From positions 1 to 64,000 of the forward strand of contig NZ_KB911616.1 in the NCBI RefSeq assembly GCF_000383615.1: a stretch of 64,000 bases of DNA, read 5' to 3'. The translations under genes were made by a program, and so were the position numbers. Below the pieces are notes generated by a model. The model was not told the DNA's origin, searched no databases, and saw only the letters and a list, made by a program, of their open reading frames with translations. The first letter of the stretch is position 1. Each line of letters begins with the position of its first letter. This stretch comes from Streptomyces canus 299MFChir4.1. GTDB taxonomy: Bacteria; Actinomycetota; Actinomycetes; Streptomycetales; Streptomycetaceae. Shown piece after piece: positions 24,830 through 32,898 of this stretch.

Positions 24830-25632
24830 CGGCCGTACCCGTCCCGTACCTCGTGGTCGAACGCCGACGGGAGACCTCGAAGTCGGTCACCCTGTGGGTC
24901 GAACCGCTCGACGAGACGCTGGACGACTTCGCGCCGGGCCAGTTCGCGATGGTGCACTGCTTCGGACGCGGGGAGATTCCGCTGTCCGTGAGCTCCGTCC
25001 AGGCCACGGGCGGGCTCGCCCACACGGTCCGCAGCGTCGGCGCGGTCTCCGCGGGACTGTGCGAGGCCCGCACTGGGGACGTACTCGGGCTGCGCGGACC
25101 GTACGGCACCAGCTGGGACCTCGAACAGGCCCGCGGCCGGGACCTGTTGGTCGTCGCCGGCGGCATCGGGCTCGCCCCGCTGCGGCCGCTGATCCTGAGC
25201 GCGCTGGCCGAGCCCGGGGCGTACGGCCGGATCAGCGTGCTGATCGGGGCCCGCACTCCGGCCGACCTGATCGCCCGCGAGGAACCGAAGCTCTGGCGCA
25301 CCGCCTACACCGGGGTGACCGTCGACTGGCCCGACGCCGACTGGCGGGGCGACGTCGGCGTGGTCACCCAGCTCCTGGACCGGGCGCCCTTCGAACCGGC
25401 GGACACCACCGCGTTCGTGTGCGGCCCCGAGCCGATGATCCGTGCCACCGCCCGCGACCTGGCCCGGCTCGGTGTCCCCCGGGAGCACGTCCGGGTCTCG
25501 CTGGAGCGGAACATGCGCTGCGCGACCGGACACTGCGGGCACTGCCAGCTCGGTCCGCTGCTGGTGTGCCGGGACGGCCCGGTCGTCGGCTGGGACAAGG
25601 CCGAACCCCTTCTCTCGGTAAGGGAGTTGTGA
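24826..25632 (+). CDS. hyhG: Hydrogenase gamma subunit, FAD/NAD(P)H-binding AsrB-like
   Basis: 268 residues. Ferredoxin-reductase fold: FAPGQFAMVHCFGRGEIPLS for FAD, LGLRGPYGTSWDL, LLVVAGGIGLAPLRPLI for the pyridine nucleotide, FVCGPEPMIRATARDLA, and a terminal 2Fe-2S site MRCATGHCGHCQLGPLLVC. In group 3b enzymes this subunit exchanges hydride with NADP(H). Preceded and followed by coupled genes of the same complex. Confidence 0.92.
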   Translation: MTAVPVPYLVVERRRETSKSVTLWVEPLDETLDDFAPGQFAMVHCFGRGEIPLSVSSVQATGGLAHTVRSVGAVSAGLCEARTGDVLGLRGPYGTSWDLEQARGRDLLVVAGGIGLAPLRPLILSALAEPGAYGRISVLIGARTPADLIAREEPKLWRTAYTGVTVDWPDADWRGDVGVVTQLLDRAPFEPADTTAFVCGPEPMIRATARDLARLGVPREHVRVSLERNMRCATGHCGHCQLGPLLVCRDGPVVGWDKAEPLLSVREL

Positions 25633-25633
25633 C

Positions 25634-26392
25634 ATGGGCGCCCCGACCCTCGCCGTGTTCAAACTGGCCTCCTGCGACGGCTGCCAGCTCACCCTGCTGG
25701 ACTGCGAGGACCAACTCCTGGCGCTGGCGGGCGGGGTGCGCATCGCCCACTTCCTGGAGGCCTCCAGCGCGGTGGAGCCCGGACCGTACGACCTGACGCT
25801 CGTCGAGGGCTCGATCACCACACCCGAGGACGCGGAACGGATCCGCGCGATCCGCGCGGCCTCACGTCATCTGGTGACGATCGGCGCGTGCGCGACGGCG
25901 GGCGGCATCCAGGCCCTCCGGAACTTCGCGGACGTGGACGAGTTCCGGCGGGTGGTCTACGCCCACCCCGAGTACATCTCCACGCTCGCCACCTCAACCC
26001 CCGTCTCCGACCATGTGGACGTCGACTTCGAACTGCGCGGCTGCCCCATAGACCGGCGCCAGCTGCTCGAAGTGATCACCGCGTTCCTCGCCGGACGTGC
26101 ACCGGACATCCCGAACCACAGCGTGTGCTTCGAGTGCAAGCGGCGCGACACGGTGTGCGTCACCGTCGCGCACGGCACACCCTGCTTCGGGCCGGTCACC
26201 CATGCCGGCTGCGGAGCCCTGTGCCCGGCCTACCGGCGCGGCTGCTTCGGCTGCTTCGGACCCTCCGGGTCGGTCAACCTGCCCGCGCTGATCCCGCTGC
26301 TGCGCCGCGACGGTCTCGACGAGGACGCCGTGGAGCGCTTCCTGCACACCTTCAACGCGGCAGCTTTCGACAAGGAGTTGAGGTCGTCGTGA
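25634..26392 (+). CDS. hyhS: [NiFe] hydrogenase small subunit
   Basis: 252 residues. LASCDGCQLTLLD (Cys14 and Cys17) starts the proximal 4Fe-4S site, completed by VTIGACATAGGIQALRN and ELRGCPIDRRQLLEVI. C-terminal cysteines (NHSVCFECKRRDTVC, GTPCFGPVTHAGCGALCP, GCFGCFGPSG) bind further clusters. No twin-arginine signal, so the enzyme is cytoplasmic, as expected for group 3. Confidence 0.94.
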   Translation: MGAPTLAVFKLASCDGCQLTLLDCEDQLLALAGGVRIAHFLEASSAVEPGPYDLTLVEGSITTPEDAERIRAIRAASRHLVTIGACATAGGIQALRNFADVDEFRRVVYAHPEYISTLATSTPVSDHVDVDFELRGCPIDRRQLLEVITAFLAGRAPDIPNHSVCFECKRRDTVCVTVAHGTPCFGPVTHAGCGALCPAYRRGCFGCFGPSGSVNLPALIPLLRRDGLDEDAVERFLHTFNAAAFDKELRSS

Positions 26393-27738
26393 CGCACCGT
26401 GGATCCCGTGTCCTGCATGTCGGCTCGCTCTCCCGGGTCGAGGGCGAGGGCGCGCTGCGCCTGCGGGTCGAGGGCCGCACGGTCACCGAGGCGCATCTGG
26501 AGATCTACGAACCGCCGCGGTTCTTCGAGGCGTTCCTGCGCGGCCGTTCCTACACGGAGCCTCCGGACATCACCGCCCGGGTGTGCGGGATCTGCCCGGT
26601 GGCGTACCAGATGAGCGCCTGCGCGGCGATCGAGGACGCCTGCGGGGTGAGCGTCGATCCGGTGATCCGCGATCTGCGGCGGCTGTTGTACTGCGGGGAG
26701 TGGATCGAGAGCCAGGCCCTGCACCTCTATCTGCTGCACGCCCCGGACTTCCTGGGCCGGGCGAGCGCGATCGAACTGGCGCGGACGCACCGGGCCGAGG
26801 TCGAGCGGGGGCTGCGGCTGAAGAAGGCCGGCAACTCCCTGATGGAGGTGCTCGGCGGGCGGGCCATCCATCCCGTCAACGTGCGCCTCGGCGGCTTCCA
26901 CCGGGCGCCTGCCCGCGCCGAACTCCGTACCCTGTCAGAGGAGTTGAAGCGGGCGCTCGACGATGCCTGGGCCACCGTGCGCTGGGTGGCCGGTTTCGAG
27001 TTCCCGGACGCGCACACGGACGCCGTGCTGCTCGCACTCGCCTCCCCGGACACCTACGCCATCGAGAGCGGCACCCCGACCCTCCTGCGTGCGGACGGCA
27101 CCGGCGACTCCTTCCCGGTGCGGGACTTCACCGAGCGGGTCCGCGAGAGCCATGTCCCGCACTCCACCGCACTGCACTCCCGGCTCGACGGACACCTGCA
27201 CCTGACCGGTTCCCTCGCCCGCTTCGCCGTCGGCGGCCGCCGGCTGTCGCCGGTCGCGATCCAGGCGGCGGTCGAGGCCGGACTGGGCGATCCACGCGAA
27301 GGGGCCGTGTGCCGCAATCCGTACCGGTCCATCCTGGTGCGGGCGGTGGAGATCGTGTACGCCGTCGGCGAGGCGCTGCGGATCGTCGAGGCGTACGAGC
27401 CTCCCGAGCGCTCCTTCGTCGAGGTGCCGCCGCTCGCGGGCACCGGCCACGGCGCCACCGAGGCGCCCCGCGGAATCCTCTACCACCGCTACGAGCTGGC
27501 CCCGGACGGGACAGTGACGGACGCCCTGCTGGTACCGCCCACCGCTCAGAACCAGGGGGCGATCGAGCACGACCTGCTCCGGCTGACCCAACGGGCCCTC
27601 ACCGAACACGACCCGGGAGACGAGGAGTTGACGGCCCTGTGCGAGCGGGCCATCCGCAACCACGACCCGTGCATCTCCTGCTCCACCCACTTCCTCGACC
27701 TGACGGTCGTCCGCACCCCGGGAGGCTCTCATGCCTGA
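26389..27738 (+). CDS. hyhL: [NiFe] hydrogenase large (catalytic) subunit, group 3b type
   Basis: 449 residues from a GTG overlapping the small-subunit stop. L1 motif RVCGICPVAYQMSA (Cys66, Cys69) and L2 motif DPCISCSTH (Cys428, Cys431) give the four thiolates of the NiFe centre. RAIHPVNVRLGGF and TAQNQGAIEHDL are conserved elsewhere. Fifteen residues follow His434, the expected cleavage site for the endopeptidase. Reversible oxidation of H2 linked to NADP(H) is the known activity of the group. Confidence 0.94.
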   Translation: MTHRGSRVLHVGSLSRVEGEGALRLRVEGRTVTEAHLEIYEPPRFFEAFLRGRSYTEPPDITARVCGICPVAYQMSACAAIEDACGVSVDPVIRDLRRLLYCGEWIESQALHLYLLHAPDFLGRASAIELARTHRAEVERGLRLKKAGNSLMEVLGGRAIHPVNVRLGGFHRAPARAELRTLSEELKRALDDAWATVRWVAGFEFPDAHTDAVLLALASPDTYAIESGTPTLLRADGTGDSFPVRDFTERVRESHVPHSTALHSRLDGHLHLTGSLARFAVGGRRLSPVAIQAAVEAGLGDPREGAVCRNPYRSILVRAVEIVYAVGEALRIVEAYEPPERSFVEVPPLAGTGHGATEAPRGILYHRYELAPDGTVTDALLVPPTAQNQGAIEHDLLRLTQRALTEHDPGDEELTALCERAIRNHDPCISCSTHFLDLTVVRTPGGSHA

Positions 27739-28354
27739 ATCGCCGTACACCGTGAGCGACGTGATGACCCACACCGTCATCGCCGTCGGACGCGGCGCCC
27801 CGTTCAAGGAGATCGTCGAGCTCATCGACCAGTGGAAGGTCAGCGCCCTGCCCGTCCTGGAGGGCGAAGGGCGCGTGATCGGGGTCGTCTCGGAGGCCGA
27901 TCTGCTGCCCAAGGAGGAGTTCCGCGACACCGACGAGGGAGACCTGGCGGAGCGGGCCAAGGCCGGCGGGCTGATCGCGGACGAGCTGATGAGCACCCCG
28001 GCCGTGACCGTGCACGCAAACGCCTCGCTCGCCGAGGCCGCCCGGATCATGGCCCGGCGGCACGTCAAGCGACTGCCCGTCGTGGACGACGTGGGCATGC
28101 TCCAGGGGGTGGTCGGCCGCGGTGACCTGCTGAAGGTCTTCCTGCGCGGGGACGAGGAGATCGCCGAGGAGATACGCCACGCCGTGCTGTCCCGGCTCCC
28201 GGTCACCACCGACTCCCTGACCGTGACCGTGGCCGACGGAGTCGTCACGCTGAGCGGCTCGCTGCCCGAAAGGACGCTGGCGCCCGTGGTGGCCCGCGCG
28301 GTGCGGGCGGTCGAGGGGGTCGTCGACGTCCAGCTGGACCTGACGCACCGATGA
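27731..28354 (+). CDS. CBS-pair plus BON domain protein
   Basis: 207 residues, overlapping the large subunit by 8 bp and hypD by 4 bp, so inside the hydrogenase operon. CBS1: VSDVMTHTVIAVGRGAPF ... VGVVSEADLLPK; CBS2: ADELMSTPAVTVHANASLAE ... RGDLLKVFLRGDEE. The BON domain follows (VTVADGVVTLSGSLPERT). CBS pairs sense adenine nucleotides; BON domains are interaction modules. The mycobacterial DosR-regulated protein Hrp1 is a CBS pair. Possibly an energy-charge sensor for the hydrogenase. Same architecture as 32154-32885. Confidence 0.9.
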   Translation: MPESPYTVSDVMTHTVIAVGRGAPFKEIVELIDQWKVSALPVLEGEGRVIGVVSEADLLPKEEFRDTDEGDLAERAKAGGLIADELMSTPAVTVHANASLAEAARIMARRHVKRLPVVDDVGMLQGVVGRGDLLKVFLRGDEEIAEEIRHAVLSRLPVTTDSLTVTVADGVVTLSGSLPERTLAPVVARAVRAVEGVVDVQLDLTHR

Positions 28355-29448
28355 AGTACCTCGACGAGTACCGGGACCCCGTGCTCGCCCGGCGCCTGCT
28401 GGCGGAGCTGCGGGAGACCGCCACGCGCCCGTGGCGGATCATGGAGGTGTGCGGCGGGCAGACCCACACCCTGGTCCGCCAGGGCATCGACGAACTGCTG
28501 CCCGCCGGCATGCGCATGATCCACGGCCCCGGCTGCCCGGTCTGCGTCACCCCGCTGGAGACCCTGGACCGGGCCATGGCCGTCGCCGCCCGCCCCGGCG
28601 TGATCTTCACCAGCTTCGGCGACATGCTGCGCGTCCCCGGCACCGATACCGACCTGCTGTCCCTGCGGGCCCGGGGCGCGGACGTGCGCGTGGTGTACGC
28701 CCCGATGGACGCCGTACGCCTGGCCGCAGATCATCCCGACCGCGAGGTGGTCTTCCTCGCCGTCGGGTTCGAGACGACGGCCCCCGCCAACGCCATGGCC
28801 GTGCTGCACGCGGCCCGCCTGGGCCTGACCAACTTCTCGATGCTGGTCAGCCATGTCCTGGTGCCGCCCGCGATGACCGCGCTGCTCGACGACCCGGACT
28901 GCGAGGTCCAGGCGTTCCTGGCGGCCGGGCATGTGTGCGCGGTGATGGGCTGGCGCGAGTACGAGCCGATCGCCGACCGCCACCGGGTGCCCATCGTGGT
29001 CACCGGCTTCGAGCCGCTGGACCTGCTGGAGGGCATCCTGATGGCCGTACGGCAGCTGGAGGCGGGCCGGCACGAGGTGGAGAACCAGTACGTGCGGGCC
29101 GTGCGGCGGTCCGGCAACGCCGCCGCCCAGGACGCGGTCCGTGAGGTGTTCCGCGTCACCGACCGGTCCTGGCGCGGCATCGGGGCACTGCCCGCCAGTG
29201 GCCTCGAACTCGCCGACGCCTATGCCCGGTTCGACGCCGCCGGCCGCTTCGACGTGGGCGGCCTGTGTCCCGTCGAGGACGCCGAGTGCATCGCCGGGAC
29301 CATCCTCACCGGGGCGAAGCTGCCCACCGACTGCTCCGCGTACGGCACCCGCTGCACGCCCCGTCATCCGCTCGGCGCGCCGATGGTGTCGTCCGAGGGC
29401 ACCTGTGCCGCGTTCTTCGCGGCCGGACGTACCAGGAGTGCGCCATGA
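28351..29448 (+). CDS. hypD: HypD iron-sulfur assembly protein
   Basis: 365 residues beginning MKYLDEYRDPVLARRLLAEL. Contains MEVCGGQTHTLVRQGIDELL, MIHGPGCPVCVTPLETLD, the VFLAVGFETTAPANA block and the C-terminal Cys cluster (GGLCPVEDAECIAGTILTG, DCSAYGTRCTP) that holds the 4Fe-4S cluster. With HypC it is the scaffold for Fe(CN)2CO assembly. Overlaps the next gene by 4 bp. Confidence 0.95.
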   Translation: MKYLDEYRDPVLARRLLAELRETATRPWRIMEVCGGQTHTLVRQGIDELLPAGMRMIHGPGCPVCVTPLETLDRAMAVAARPGVIFTSFGDMLRVPGTDTDLLSLRARGADVRVVYAPMDAVRLAADHPDREVVFLAVGFETTAPANAMAVLHAARLGLTNFSMLVSHVLVPPAMTALLDDPDCEVQAFLAAGHVCAVMGWREYEPIADRHRVPIVVTGFEPLDLLEGILMAVRQLEAGRHEVENQYVRAVRRSGNAAAQDAVREVFRVTDRSWRGIGALPASGLELADAYARFDAAGRFDVGGLCPVEDAECIAGTILTGAKLPTDCSAYGTRCTPRHPLGAPMVSSEGTCAAFFAAGRTRSAP

Positions 29449-30479
29449 CCGTCGAATGCCCCACCGCGAACCACGAGGACGAGGTCGTGCTGCTGGGCCA
29501 CGGAGCCGGCGGCCGGCTGACGTCGGAGCTGCTCGACGAGATCGTCCTGCCGTCCCTGCGGGATGCTCGGGGCCCTCTGGAGGACGCTGCGCTGTTGCCC
29601 GGCCACCGGGAGCTGGTGATCAGTACCGACAGTTTCGTCGTCAGTCCGCTGTTCTTCCCCGGCGGCGACATCGGCTCACTCGCCGTGCACGGCACGGTCA
29701 ACGACCTCGCCATGCGCGGGGCGTGGCCCATCGCCCTGTCGGTCTCCCTCATCATCGAGGAGGGGCTGCCGCTGGCCGAACTCCGTTCCGTCATGGACTC
29801 CTTGGGCAAGGCCGCCCAGGAGGCCGGCGTGCCGGTGGTCACCGGGGACACCAAGGTCGTGGGCCGGGGCGCGGCGGACAAACTGTTCGTCAACACCACC
29901 GGCGTCGGCCAGCGGCACGGCTCGCTGCACCCGTCCGCCGCGCTGGCCCGGCCCGGGGACGCGGTCCTGCTGTCCGGTCCGGTCGGACTGCACGGCACGA
30001 CCGTGCTCAGCACCCGCGAGGGGCTGGGTTTCGAGGGCGACATCGCCTCCGACAGCCGGCCGCTGCACCGGCTGGTCCGCACCCTGGCACCGCTGGGTGC
30101 CGCGGTGCACGTGCTGCGCGATCCGACCCGGGGCGGCCTCGCCGCCGCCCTCAACGAGATCGCACACGACTCGTCCGTGGCCGTCGAGATCGAGGAGAGC
30201 GCCGTGCCCGTACCCGGGCCGGTCGCCGCCGCCTGCGACCTGCTCGGCCTGGATCCGCTGGTCGTCGCCAACGAGGGCTGTCTGGTCGCCTTCGTCGACG
30301 CGGGCGCCGCCGAGGAGGCGCTGGCCACGCTGCGGTCACTGCCCGAGGGCGCCGGGGCCGTACGGTTCGGCGAGGTGCTGTCCGAGGGCCCGTCCGGGCG
30401 GGTGACCCTGCGCACCCTGGTCGGTGCCCGGCGCATCGTGGACATGCCGTTGGGTGAGCAACTCCCCCGTATCTGCTGA
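29445..30479 (+). CDS. hypE: HypE dehydratase for CN ligand synthesis
   Basis: 344 residues from the ATG at 29445. VVLLGHGAGGRLTSELLDE, ISTDSFVVSPLFFPGGDIG, VVTGDTKVVGRG and VLRDPTRGGLAAALNE mark the PurM-like ATP site. The last residues LGEQLPRIC end in the Cys that is carbamoylated by HypF and dehydrated to thiocyanate. Last gene of the operon; hypA and hypB are not present anywhere in the window. Confidence 0.95.
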   Translation: MTVECPTANHEDEVVLLGHGAGGRLTSELLDEIVLPSLRDARGPLEDAALLPGHRELVISTDSFVVSPLFFPGGDIGSLAVHGTVNDLAMRGAWPIALSVSLIIEEGLPLAELRSVMDSLGKAAQEAGVPVVTGDTKVVGRGAADKLFVNTTGVGQRHGSLHPSAALARPGDAVLLSGPVGLHGTTVLSTREGLGFEGDIASDSRPLHRLVRTLAPLGAAVHVLRDPTRGGLAAALNEIAHDSSVAVEIEESAVPVPGPVAAACDLLGLDPLVVANEGCLVAFVDAGAAEEALATLRSLPEGAGAVRFGEVLSEGPSGRVTLRTLVGARRIVDMPLGEQLPRIC

Positions 30480-30484
30480 CGTGT

Positions 30485-30504
30485 CCGATGATCCCGGTCA
30501 TCGG
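30485..30504. terminator. Hairpin between converging hypE and nitroreductase genes
   Basis: CCGATGA-TCCCGG-TCATCGG, a 7-bp stem with a 6-nt loop, between the two convergent stop codons. No U tract, as is common in high-GC actinobacteria. It could serve both strands. Confidence 0.6.
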
Positions 30505-31358
30505 ACGAGCGGGACCGGAGCGCGTGTGAGCACCTGCCTGAGCGGGCGCCGCAGCGTGGGGCGGACATGCGGAGGGCGGCCCAGGCGCAGCGCCATCTGC
30601 GGATGGCGGCCCGCCGTGACCCACCGGCGCATCTCCTCACGCAGGTCGGGTCGTTCGAGGGACTGGGTGTGGAAGCCGGCCATGACTGCGTGCCCGGCCG
30701 TACAGAGCAGGACGCGCTGGAGCGCCTGTCCCGCGAGGAGCCAGTCGGCGCAGTGGTCGTAGGGCGTGCACAGGACGGCGACGATTCCCGTTCCGGCGCC
30801 GCGGCGGCGTTCCGGAACGGTGTACCGGCGGGACAGGCCAAGGTAGTCGCGGCCCGCGAGCAGGGTGAGGTCGGGGTGGGCACGGCAGGCCGCGACCGGC
30901 ACCCCGGTCGGTCCCACCCCGTGTGCCGGCTCGACGGCACGCCAGAGGTCCGCACGGACCGCCCGCTCCGCGGTGTGCACCAGCCGGGCGAGCATCCCCA
31001 CCATCTCCGGGACGTCGAGCATCTGGAGGATCACGCCCTCGGACCGGGCCTGGTCGCGGAGGTCCGAGAGCAGTTCCTCCGTCACCGGCTCGGGCCCGAA
31101 CGGCCCCCGGTGAGTGTGCCGCAGGGGCATGGCCTGCGCCGGCGACTCCTCCTCTTGGGTGGCCGCGGCAACCATTTCCCGGGCGTCCGGGTCGGTCAGG
31201 GCCATCCGGCGCCCGGGGTCCGCCTGCACTTCGAAACCCCCGTCATGGCCTTCCTCGACGAAGAACCAGGGCTGGCTGTTGTGCGCCGAGGGAGCGAAGG
31301 ATGCGGCGCGCGCGAGATGGAGCGCCGCGCGACCGGGTGTCCCGCCTGTGAAGGTCAT
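30498..31358 (-). CDS. Acg-like nitroreductase-family protein with internal deletion
   Basis: 286 residues from the ATG at 31358. Family blocks: ARAASFAPSAHNSQPWFF, ALTDPDAREM, AMPLRHTHRGPFGPEPV, then C-terminal LLCTAGHAVMAGFHTQSLE and RLGRPPHVRPTLRRPL. Acg/Rv3131-type proteins are about 330 residues and have a further flavin-domain stretch between the DPDGREM and RHTHRGPF motifs. Here only about 15 residues (VAAATQEEESPAQ) separate them, so around 40-50 residues seem lost in frame. Acg, Rv3127 and Rv3131 are DosR-regulated in M. tuberculosis. Function of the shortened form is doubtful. Confidence 0.8.
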   Translation of the reverse strand: MTFTGGTPGRAALHLARAASFAPSAHNSQPWFFVEEGHDGGFEVQADPGRRMALTDPDAREMVAAATQEEESPAQAMPLRHTHRGPFGPEPVTEELLSDLRDQARSEGVILQMLDVPEMVGMLARLVHTAERAVRADLWRAVEPAHGVGPTGVPVAACRAHPDLTLLAGRDYLGLSRRYTVPERRRGAGTGIVAVLCTPYDHCADWLLAGQALQRVLLCTAGHAVMAGFHTQSLERPDLREEMRRWVTAGRHPQMALRLGRPPHVRPTLRRPLRQVLTRAPVPLVR

Positions 31359-31633
31359 CGTGGTTACCGCCCTTCGTGAGGCATGCGCTCTCGGCCTCGT
31401 GTGCCGTGGCCCGCGCCGGGACGCGCCCTTCGGCCCTCGCACTCCCTGCCGTCGGGGCCGCGGGCCGGGACCTCATGACTCCGGAGGCGGTGCGCGGCAA
31501 GCGCTTTGCCGGAGGTGTCGCAGAAGAACCGTGCCGCCGGCCGTCGAGCATCGACGCCGGCTCGCGACGCGGAGATACCCCGGCGCAGGCCCCGTGCGCC
31601 GGGGATCGTCCACGCATCGGCGTCATCGGACGG
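31359..31633. other. Promoter region of the nitroreductase gene
   Basis: 275 bp between the nitroreductase start and the flavodoxin-domain stop, both on the minus strand. Contains a degenerate island palindrome at 31423-31436 (GCGCCCTTCGGCCC, two fixed bases off). Otherwise nothing recognised. Confidence 0.4.
31423..31436 (-). promoter_or_regulatory. Degenerate island palindrome upstream of the nitroreductase gene
   Basis: GCGCCCTTCGGCCC: the right half CGGCCC is intact while the left half has two changes from GGNCCG. Located 65 bp from the ATG at 31358. Weak on its own and supported mainly by context. Confidence 0.3.
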
Positions 31634-32140
31634 TCAGTCCTCCCGCACCCCGGCCAGATCCTGGGCGACCTGTGCCGCCCACTGCTCGATCAGGGTGAAG
31701 TCGCGGAAGTCGCCGCCCTTTCCGCTGCGCAGGATCATGCCCGCGATGAATCCCTTCGCGCCCTCCTCCAGGCAGCCGCCGAAGGTGACATGCCCCCGGA
31801 CGTCAAGCCGGGTCATGGCCCGCCGGACCGCCGCGACGGGTGGGATGTCCCGCTCGGAGGCCGAGGCGTCGAGCGGGCCGCTGCTGAAGAGCCACACGGG
31901 GCGTCCGATGAGAGCGTGGCGGTGCCGGCGCAAGAAGCGGCGGGCGTCCTTGTGCCAACGACCGGCGTACAAGGCGCCGCCGACCACGACGGCGTCGTAG
32001 GGGCCGAGATCGTCAACGGAAGCGGCCGGGCGCGCCCAGGCCGTGAGCCCCTCCTTGTTCAGTACCTCGGCCACGGTCTCGGCGATCTGTGCGGTGGATC
32101 CGTTCGTGGTGCCGTAGGCGACCAGCACGTCGGTGGTCAT
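31634..32140 (-). CDS. Flavodoxin-domain protein
   Basis: 168 residues from the ATG at 32140. The FMN-phosphate loop VLVAYGTTNGSTAQIAETVA is followed by YDAVVVGGALYAGRWHKDA, PVWLFSSGPLD and TFGGCLEEGAKGFIAGMIL, a pattern shared with HemG-like and DosR-associated flavodoxin-domain proteins. Probably a cytosolic FMN redox protein. Third gene of an operon with the CBS-BON and acyl-CoA synthetase genes. Confidence 0.85.
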   Translation of the reverse strand: MTTDVLVAYGTTNGSTAQIAETVAEVLNKEGLTAWARPAASVDDLGPYDAVVVGGALYAGRWHKDARRFLRRHRHALIGRPVWLFSSGPLDASASERDIPPVAAVRRAMTRLDVRGHVTFGGCLEEGAKGFIAGMILRSGKGGDFRDFTLIEQWAAQVAQDLAGVRED

Positions 32141-32153
32141 GGCCCGCCTCCTC

Positions 32154-32885
32154 TCAGGTGCGGCGCAGCCAGTCGTCGGCCACACCGTGCAAGGCCTGTT
32201 CGTCGGGCTGGATCCGGGCATCGTCCAGCCGGTAGGTGAGCTTGTCGACGACCGCGACCACTCCGTCGACCCGGACGGTCATGGCGGCCGCGATCCCGGT
32301 CTCGCTCTTGCGTTCCATCTGGCCGGTCAGGGTGACCACCCCGTCGGTCACGGAGACATCCACACTGCGCGGCGCCAGCCACAGCGCCCGCACCAGCACC
32401 TCGTCGATCACTTCCCTGCGGATCTCCGCGTCCGGCCGCAGGAACACCTTCAGCAGGTCGCGCCGGGTGACGATGCCGACCAGTCGGCCCTCCTCGTCCA
32501 GTACGGGCAGTCTCTCGACACGGTTCTCGGCCATCGTGCGGGCCGCCTGGACGATCGTGTTGTCGGCCTGGACCGTGATGGGCGGCTCACTCATCAGCCG
32601 TCCGGCGGTGCGCGCGCGGGCCTTCGCCGCCTGCCTGCGCCCGGTGCGTGTCAGGTCGGCGAGCCGGAAGCGCCGCTTCGGTTCATACGGTTCGGGCAGC
32701 TGAGCCTGATGGGTCATCAGGTCCGTTTCGGAAATGACCCCGATGACCTTGTCGTCCTCGTCGACCACCGGCAGTCCGCTGATGCGGTTCTCACGGAGCA
32801 GACGTGCCACTTCCTTGAACGTGGTGCCGTACGTGGCGCGGACGACCTCCATGGTCATCACGGAGCCCACTTTGCTGTGCATCAT
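32154..32885 (-). CDS. CBS-pair plus BON domain protein (second copy)
   Basis: 243 residues from the ATG at 32885. VGSVMTMEVVRATYGTTF and VGVISETDLMTHQ form CBS1, GRLMSEPPITVQADNTIVQ and VTRRDLLKVFLRPDAEI form CBS2, then BON (VSVTDGVVTLTGQMERKS). It is longer than the hydrogenase-linked copy because of an Arg/Lys-rich linker between the CBS motifs. Starts 13 bp after the synthetase gene. Likely reports adenylate charge to a partner protein. Confidence 0.9.
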   Translation of the reverse strand: MMHSKVGSVMTMEVVRATYGTTFKEVARLLRENRISGLPVVDEDDKVIGVISETDLMTHQAQLPEPYEPKRRFRLADLTRTGRRQAAKARARTAGRLMSEPPITVQADNTIVQAARTMAENRVERLPVLDEEGRLVGIVTRRDLLKVFLRPDAEIRREVIDEVLVRALWLAPRSVDVSVTDGVVTLTGQMERKSETGIAAAMTVRVDGVVAVVDKLTYRLDDARIQPDEQALHGVADDWLRRT

Positions 32886-32898
32886 GGCTGTCTCCTCC

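Noticed and set aside
26935..29367. 810-residue minus-strand open frame
   Set aside because: Antisense to hyhL, the CBS-BON gene and hypD, all firmly identified.
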